Positions 6,616 to 10,332 of a DNA stretch of 10,332 nucleotides are shown piece by piece; positions within the stretch are counted from its first letter, which is position 1; every line of letters begins with the position of its first letter. Made by a program: the position numbers and the translations under genes. The notes beneath the pieces were generated by a model. That model was given only the letters and a program-made list of their open reading frames with translations. It was not told the origin of the DNA and did no database searches. The stretch lies in NCBI GenBank assembly GCA_002469805.1, contig DKNW01000040.1:1-10332 (forward strand). Direction: 5' to 3'. Origin of the DNA: Rhodobiaceae bacterium UBA7378 (GTDB lineage: Bacteria > Pseudomonadota > Alphaproteobacteria > RS24).

Positions 6616-7635
6616 TTAATAATTCTCTTCAAACCGCTTGGCGAGATCTTCAATATTCTCCGGCGGCCAGTTCGGTACGTTCATGCCAAGGTGCAGACCC
6701 ATTTCCGCCAGAACTTCTTTAATCTCGTTCAGTGACTTGCGGCCAAAATTCGGCGTCCGAAGCATTTCGCCTTCAGACTTCTGGATCAGGTCGCCAATGT
6801 AAACGATATTGTCGTTCTTGAGGCAGTTGGCCGAGCGCACCGACAATTCCAGCTCGTCGACTTTCTTCAGCAACGCTGCCGAGAACCCAGCCTCTTCAAT
6901 GGCCGATGTTTCTTCAACACGCACCTCAGGCTCTTCAAAGTTGATAAAGGTTTGCAGCTGGTCTTGCAAAATACGCGCAGACAGTGCCAGTGCATCTTCC
7001 GGCGTAACAGTGCCGTTTGTTTCAATATCGAGCGTCAGCTTGTCATAATCGAGAACCTGTCCTTCGCGGGTGTTTTCGACATTGTAAGACACACGGCGCA
7101 CAGGGCTGTACAAGCTATCAACCGGAATAAGGCCGATCGGTGCATCGTCAGGACGGTTCTTCTCGGCGGGAACATAGCCATTACCGGTATTGACGATAAA
7201 TTCGAAGCGAACCTCTGCGCCCTCATCCAGTGTGCAAAGAACAAGATCGGGGTTCAGCACATCAATATTGGTAACATCATCAACATCGCCTGCCGTTACA
7301 ACGCCAGGACCTTTTTTGCTAAGCGTTAGCCGCTTCGGACCTTCGGTCTGCATTTCAAGCGCCATTTTCTTGATATTAAGAACGACATCCGTCACATCTT
7401 CACGCACGCCGGCAATCGATGAAAACTCATGCAGCACACCGTCAATTTGCACAGCCGTAACAGCCGCACCCTGAATTGACGACAGCAAAACACGACGCAA
7501 GGCATTACCCAGTGTCAGGCCAAAGCCGCGTTCGAGAGGTTCGGCAACAATGCGCGCATGGGAGGCCGCGTCATGGCCTGGGATGATTTCAAGTTTGGTC
7601 GGCTTGATAAGCTCTTGCCAGTTTTTTTGTATCAC
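6616..7635 (-). CDS. rpoA: DNA-directed RNA polymerase alpha subunit
   Basis: The 339-residue protein has the complete alpha layout: N-terminal dimerisation domain (1-235, with ERGFGLTLGNALRRVLLSS at 35-53), a linker rich in Glu (234-248), and the C-terminal domain (about 250-320). The CTD keeps the UP-element contact residues of E. coli alpha: RSANCLK at 267-273 (Arg267 matching Arg265, Asn270, Cys271) and GRKSLNEIK at 298-306 (Gly298, Lys300, Ser301). It nucleates RNA polymerase assembly in the cytoplasm and reads promoters and activators. Translation starts at GTG 7635-7633 with AGAGG 8 nt upstream. It sits 40 bp after rpsK and 33 bp before rplQ, in standard order. No internal promoter was recognised. 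Confidence 0.98.
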   Translation of the reverse strand: MIQKNWQELIKPTKLEIIPGHDAASHARIVAEPLERGFGLTLGNALRRVLLSSIQGAAVTAVQIDGVLHEFSSIAGVREDVTDVVLNIKKMALEMQTEGPKRLTLSKKGPGVVTAGDVDDVTNIDVLNPDLVLCTLDEGAEVRFEFIVNTGNGYVPAEKNRPDDAPIGLIPVDSLYSPVRRVSYNVENTREGQVLDYDKLTLDIETNGTVTPEDALALSARILQDQLQTFINFEEPEVRVEETSAIEEAGFSAALLKKVDELELSVRSANCLKNDNIVYIGDLIQKSEGEMLRTPNFGRKSLNEIKEVLAEMGLHLGMNVPNWPPENIEDLAKRFEENY

Positions 7636-7675
7636 GGTTTTAACCTCTTGCTACGGGAGTGGGAAAGCAGTCGTC

Positions 7676-8065
7676 TTAAACGCGACGACGCTTCGGCGGG
7701 CGGCAACCATTATGCGGGATCGGCGTTACGTCACGGATGGTCGTGATGGTAAAACCAGTGGCCTGCAGTGCCCGCAATGCGCTTTCACGGCCAGAACCCG
7801 GCCCACGCACATGCACTTCCAATGTTTTCATGCCATGTTCCATGGCTTTCTTGGCGGCATCTTCAGCGGCGACCTGGGCAGCATATGGCGTCGATTTACG
7901 CGACCCTTTAAAGCCCATAGATCCGGCCGAAGACCAGGAAATTGCATTTCCCTGCGCATCCGAAATTGTAATCAACGTGTTGTTGAACGTTGAATTTACA
8001 TGCGCAATGCCGGATGTAATATTTTTGCGTTCGCGGCGGCGAACTCTGGATTTCTCGGTAGCCAT
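7676..8065 (-). CDS. rpsK: 30S ribosomal protein S11
   Basis: The 129-residue protein is full length. Characteristic blocks are GIAHVNSTFNNTLITISD (19-36), SAGSMGFKGSRKSTPYAAQ (46-64), HVRGPGSGRESALRAL (89-104) and the C-terminus TPIPHNGCRPPKRRRV, which contains the conserved Asn-Gly known to form isoaspartate in S11. S11 sits on the 30S platform, contacting 16S rRNA near the E site. The ATG at 8065-8063 has AGG 7 nt upstream, part of a longer GA-rich site. The gene follows rpsM by 22 bp and precedes rpoA by 40 bp. Confidence 0.98.
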   Translation of the reverse strand: MATEKSRVRRRERKNITSGIAHVNSTFNNTLITISDAQGNAISWSSAGSMGFKGSRKSTPYAAQVAAEDAAKKAMEHGMKTLEVHVRGPGSGRESALRALQATGFTITTIRDVTPIPHNGCRPPKRRRV

Positions 8066-8087
8066 TTTCTAACCTGTCCTCGCCTGC

Positions 8088-8456
8088 CTATTTCTTTTTG
8101 CCAGCAATCGCTTTTGCCGGTCCTTTGCGCGTACGCGCATTTGTATGTGTCCGCTGACCGCGAACCGGAAGATTGCGACGATGGCGCAATCCACGATAAA
8201 TACCCATATCAAGCAACCGCTTGATATTCATTGAGTTTTCGCGACGCAAATCACCCTCAACCACGTAATCAGCATCAATCGCTTCACGAATTTGGATAAC
8301 CTCGGAATCGGTCAGTTCATTGACACGACGCTCAAGGGGAATACCGACTTTATTGCAAATTTCGAGTGCCTTGGTATCGCCGATGCCATGAATATAGGTC
8401 AGGGCAATAACGACGCGCTTGGCAGTCGGAATGTTTACACCAGCTATACGAGCCAC
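8088..8456 (-). CDS. rpsM: 30S ribosomal protein S13
   Basis: The 122-residue product begins (M)ARIAGVNIPTAKRVVIALTY and ends in a basic RTHTNARTRKGPAKAIAGKKK-type tail; the middle has IHGIGDTKALEIC, DLRRENSMNIKRL and GIYRGLRHRRNLPVRGQ, all S13 hallmarks. S13 binds the 16S head and bridges to the 50S. The open frame continues upstream to 8531, but I place the start at GTG 8456-8454: AAGGAG lies 6 nt upstream, the resulting length equals the family norm, and the extra 25 residues resemble nothing in S13. This makes 8457-8566 an untranslated leader. It opens the rpsM-rpsK-rpoA-rplQ unit, with its own promoter after adk. Confidence 0.97.
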   Translation of the reverse strand: MARIAGVNIPTAKRVVIALTYIHGIGDTKALEICNKVGIPLERRVNELTDSEVIQIREAIDADYVVEGDLRRENSMNIKRLLDMGIYRGLRHRRNLPVRGQRTHTNARTRKGPAKAIAGKKK

Positions 8457-8566
8457 TCGTTTCTCCTTCGTACCGGCCTTCCGGTCACTGTTACGGGCCT
8501 TGCGCCACTTAGGAAAAACGCCTGAAAACAAACGTTTTTCGCCAAAAATGCGGTTTTCCTATAGAA
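8457..8566 (-). promoter_or_regulatory. Structured 5' leader of the rpsM-rpsK-rpoA-rplQ operon (candidate autoregulatory RNA)
   Basis: About 110 nt lie between the expected transcription start and the rpsM GTG. The leader can form mutually exclusive stems. Stem A pairs GAAAAACG (8540-8533) with CGTTTTTC (8520-8513), 8 bp, 12-nt loop. Stem B pairs 8560-8550 with 8521-8511, 10 of 11 positions, and can enclose a small TTTTT/AAAAA hairpin (8548-8535). Both need bases 8513-8521. A third hairpin (8485-8472) lies next to the Shine-Dalgarno. In E. coli the equivalent operon is controlled by S4 binding to an rpsM leader pseudoknot; no sequence match to that is claimed here, and the regulator, if any, is unknown. 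Confidence 0.45.
8463..8468 (-). promoter_or_regulatory. Shine-Dalgarno of rpsM (decides the GTG start)
   Basis: AAGGAG lies 6 nt before the GTG at 8456-8454. A 5-bp GC-rich hairpin (ACCGG/CCGGT, 8485-8472) ends four bases upstream of it, so ribosome access could be influenced by leader folding. Confidence 0.75.
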
Positions 8567-8572
8567 GCGCGG

Positions 8573-8600
8573 ATTATAGAAATTCCCACCTTATAGTCAA
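8573..8600 (-). promoter_or_regulatory. Sigma70-type promoter of the rpsM operon
   Basis: The minus strand has TTGACT (8600-8595) and TATAAT (8578-8573) separated by 16 nt: five of six and six of six consensus bases. It begins 23 bp after the adk stop and would start transcription near 8566. It gives rpsM-rpsK-rpoA-rplQ expression independent of the upstream secY-adk transcript. No terminator is visible between adk and this promoter, so read-through would add to it. Confidence 0.75.
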
Positions 8601-8623
8601 CCGGAAACGCGTCGTCCCTCCTG

Positions 8624-9199
8624 TTAAATCGTATCCAATGCAGAACGGATCTGCTGGGTCACTTCGTCCATTTCCTGCATACCATCCAGCGTCCGCAAAA
8701 TGCCCTTTTCGGCATAAAAATCGGCAACGGGCGCAGTTTGTTCTTCATACACACGCAACCGGTGTTGCAAGGCCTCTTCTGTATCATCATCGCGCGCGCC
8801 ATCAGGGCTCTCATTGGCGCGTTTCAAAATACGTGCGATTAAAATATCGGGGTCCACCGCTAGTTCTATGACAGCGTCTAGCGTGACATCCTTCTTGACC
8901 AGCACCTCATCCAACGCACGCGCCTGCGAAACATTCCGCGGAAACCCGTCTAGAATGAAGCCATTGGCGCAATCATCTGCTTCAATACGCTCGGAAATAA
9001 TACCAACCACCACTTCGTCCGGCACCAGGTCGCCACGGGCCATGATATCCTCCGCCTGCTTGCCAATTTCAGTGCCAGCGGCAACGGCGGCACGCAACAT
9101 ATCACCGGTTGATAATTGGGGAATACTATACGCCGTTTCAACGCGGGCGGCTTGTGTGCCTTTACCGGCACCTGGAGGGCCTAGAAAAACCAGCTTCAC
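8624..9199 (-). CDS. adk: Adenylate kinase (short-lid type)
   Basis: The 191-residue enzyme has the P-loop GPPGAGKGT (7-15), the AMP-binding LSTGDMLRAAV (29-39), GFILDGFPRN (80-89), and DDTEEALQHRLRVYEEQTAPV (138-158). The LID region between about 126 and 140 is short and has no zinc-binding cysteines, the compact form common in Alphaproteobacteria, against about 214 residues in E. coli. It interconverts ATP and AMP with two ADP in the cytoplasm. The start is GTG at 9199-9197, overlapping the secY stop by 4 bp (GTGA), with a G-rich site (GGGGG) upstream inside the last secY codons. Translation is probably coupled to secY. The secY-adk-rpsM order is standard. Confidence 0.97.
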   Translation of the reverse strand: MKLVFLGPPGAGKGTQAARVETAYSIPQLSTGDMLRAAVAAGTEIGKQAEDIMARGDLVPDEVVVGIISERIEADDCANGFILDGFPRNVSQARALDEVLVKKDVTLDAVIELAVDPDILIARILKRANESPDGARDDDTEEALQHRLRVYEEQTAPVADFYAEKGILRTLDGMQEMDEVTQQIRSALDTI

Positions 9200-10332
9200 C
9201 GCTTATTCCCCCGCAACTTCGACTTTTTGATCAACCCCTCATATTGGTGGGCAAACAAATGGCCTTGCACCTGCCCCACCGTATCCATTGTCACGTTCAC
9301 AACAATCAATAAGGACGTACCACCAAAATAGAACGGCACATTATAGGCATTGATCAAAAATTCCGGCAGCAGACACACAATTGTCAGATAAAGCGCACCA
9401 ACGACCGTCAGGCGGGTCAGCACACGGTCAATATATTCAGCCGTGCGCGGGCCAGGACGGATGCCGGGGATAAAACCACCATAACGCTTCAGATTATCCG
9501 CCGTATCCTGCGGGTTGAAAACGATCGAGGTGTAGAAGAAACAGAAGAAAATAATACCGGCTGCATACATCGCCATATAAAGCGGTTGACCACGCCCCAG
9601 CAATGCCGTGACAGTGCCCAACGACCCGCTGCCATCCGTGCCTGAGAAATTGGCAATCGTGATCGGCAATAGCAACAGTGAAGACGCGAAAATCGGCGGA
9701 ATAACGCCCGCTGTGTTCAGTTTCAGCGGCAAGTGCGAATTATCGCCAGACATCATTTTATTGCCCATCTGACGCTTCGGATATTGCACCAAAAGGCGGC
9801 GCTGGGCGCGCTCCATAAATACGATAAAGGCGATTACGGCCACAACCATGATCATCAATGCGAGAATGATAAAGGTCGACAGTGCTCCTTGGCGGCCCAA
9901 TTCCAGCGTACCAGCCAGCGCGCCGGGCAATTCAGCGACAATACCAGCAAAAATAATCAGCGAAATGCCGTTACCCACGCCACGCGCGGTAACTTGCTCA
10001 CCCAGCCACATCAAAAATACTGTGCCGCCAACCAGCGTAATCACGGCGCTCGCGCGGAAAAACCCACCTGGATCAACCACCACGCCTTCAGCACCCTCAA
10101 GGCCAACAGCGATGCCGTAACCTTGCACCGTCGCCAACAGCACTGTGCCATAACGCGTATATTGGTTAATCTGCTTGCGCCCGCTTTCACCTTCTTTCTT
10201 GAGTTGCTCAAGATGCGGCACGGTAGACGTCAACAATTGAATAACAATTGAGGCCGTAATATACGGCATGATGTTCAAAGCGAAAATTGCCATACGCCCA
10301 ACGGCGCCACCGGCAAACATGTTGAACATGCC
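9196..10332 (-). CDS. secY: Sec translocon channel subunit SecY, 5'-truncated by the window
   Basis: About 378 C-terminal residues are visible, open to the high-coordinate edge; roughly the first 65 residues, including the first membrane helix, lie outside. The first visible residues GMFNMFAGGAVGRMAIFALN align inside SecY near the plug and helix 2, so the first in-frame ATG at 10329 is internal and not the start. Further signatures are KKEGESGRKQINQYTRYGT (cytoplasmic loop), TAGVIPPIFASSLLLLP, PGIRPGPRTAEYIDRVLTRLT-like sequence before the last helices, and FGGTSLLIVVNVTMDTVGQ. The C-terminus KKSKLRGNKR is basic and cytoplasmic. SecY with SecE and SecG forms the inner-membrane protein-conducting channel. 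It overlaps adk by 4 bp. No secY terminator follows, consistent with co-transcription. Confidence 0.97.
   Translation of the reverse strand, partial: GMFNMFAGGAVGRMAIFALNIMPYITASIVIQLLTSTVPHLEQLKKEGESGRKQINQYTRYGTVLLATVQGYGIAVGLEGAEGVVVDPGGFFRASAVITLVGGTVFLMWLGEQVTARGVGNGISLIIFAGIVAELPGALAGTLELGRQGALSTFIILALMIMVVAVIAFIVFMERAQRRLLVQYPKRQMGNKMMSGDNSHLPLKLNTAGVIPPIFASSLLLLPITIANFSGTDGSGSLGTVTALLGRGQPLYMAMYAAGIIFFCFFYTSIVFNPQDTADNLKRYGGFIPGIRPGPRTAEYIDRVLTRLTVVGALYLTIVCLLPEFLINAYNVPFYFGGTSLLIVVNVTMDTVGQVQGHLFAHQYEGLIKKSKLRGNKR

Noticed and set aside
7622..7628. Seven-A run in rpoA codons 2-5 as a slippage or frameshift site
   Set aside because: The reading frame is intact and full length without slippage, and no overlapping alternative product is apparent.
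8457..8531. 25-residue N-terminal extension of S13
   Set aside because: The frame is open but the extension is absent from S13, covers promoter-proximal leader structures, and the GTG at 8456 has a well-placed AAGGAG.
8513..8540. GAAAAACG/CGTTTTTC hairpin as an adk terminator
   Set aside because: The stem is AT-rich, its T residues are in the stem and no T run follows; it lies downstream of the rpsM promoter, so a leader role fits better.
9733..10251. 172-residue plus-strand open frame opposite secY
   Set aside because: The translation is an Asn/His/Gln-rich antisense image of membrane-protein codons, with no family resemblance and no initiation signal.
10327..10329. ATG as start of secY
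   Set aside because: The surrounding sequence aligns inside SecY, past its first membrane helix; the frame stays open to the window edge, so the gene is truncated by the window.

Overview
The window is chromosomal housekeeping DNA of an alphaproteobacterium. The lineage call rests on three things: the ATP12-type F1-ATPase assembly chaperone (essentially limited to Alphaproteobacteria and mitochondria), the order secY-adk-rpsM-rpsK-rpoA-rplQ with a periplasmic HtrA protease directly after rplQ, and the alphaproteobacterial character of the proteins. All thirteen genes lie on the minus strand, so transcription runs from high to low coordinates. Base composition looks moderate and even. I see no mobile element, CRISPR array, rRNA or tRNA gene.

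In transcription order, the first region (10332-6160) is the distal part of the ribosomal protein supercluster: secY (5' end outside the window), adk overlapping it by 4 bp, a 167-bp gap with a near-consensus sigma70-type promoter and a structured leader, then rpsM, rpsK, rpoA and rplQ. It supplies the Sec translocon channel, nucleotide balance, two 30S proteins, the RNA polymerase alpha subunit and 50S protein L17.

The second region (6154-1923) is a tightly packed run: HtrA/Do protease, CrcB fluoride channel, RluC-type pseudouridine synthase, a HAD phosphatase of the phosphoglycolate phosphatase type, and the ATP12 chaperone. Gaps are 9 bp or less and several genes overlap, which implies one transcript with translational coupling. 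The third region (1892-1) continues the run with the beta (carboxyltransferase) and alpha (biotin carboxylase, truncated by the window edge) subunits of a propionyl-CoA-type carboxylase.

I did not find an undescribed system. Two regulatory observations stand out. A textbook intrinsic terminator, where the end of the ribosomal operon is expected, lies inside the first ~22 codons of the htrA reading frame and encodes part of its signal peptide. The rpsM leader can form mutually exclusive stems and is a candidate autoregulatory RNA. Two start codons (rpsM and the HAD gene) are set here from Shine-Dalgarno position and family length rather than by the longest open frame.
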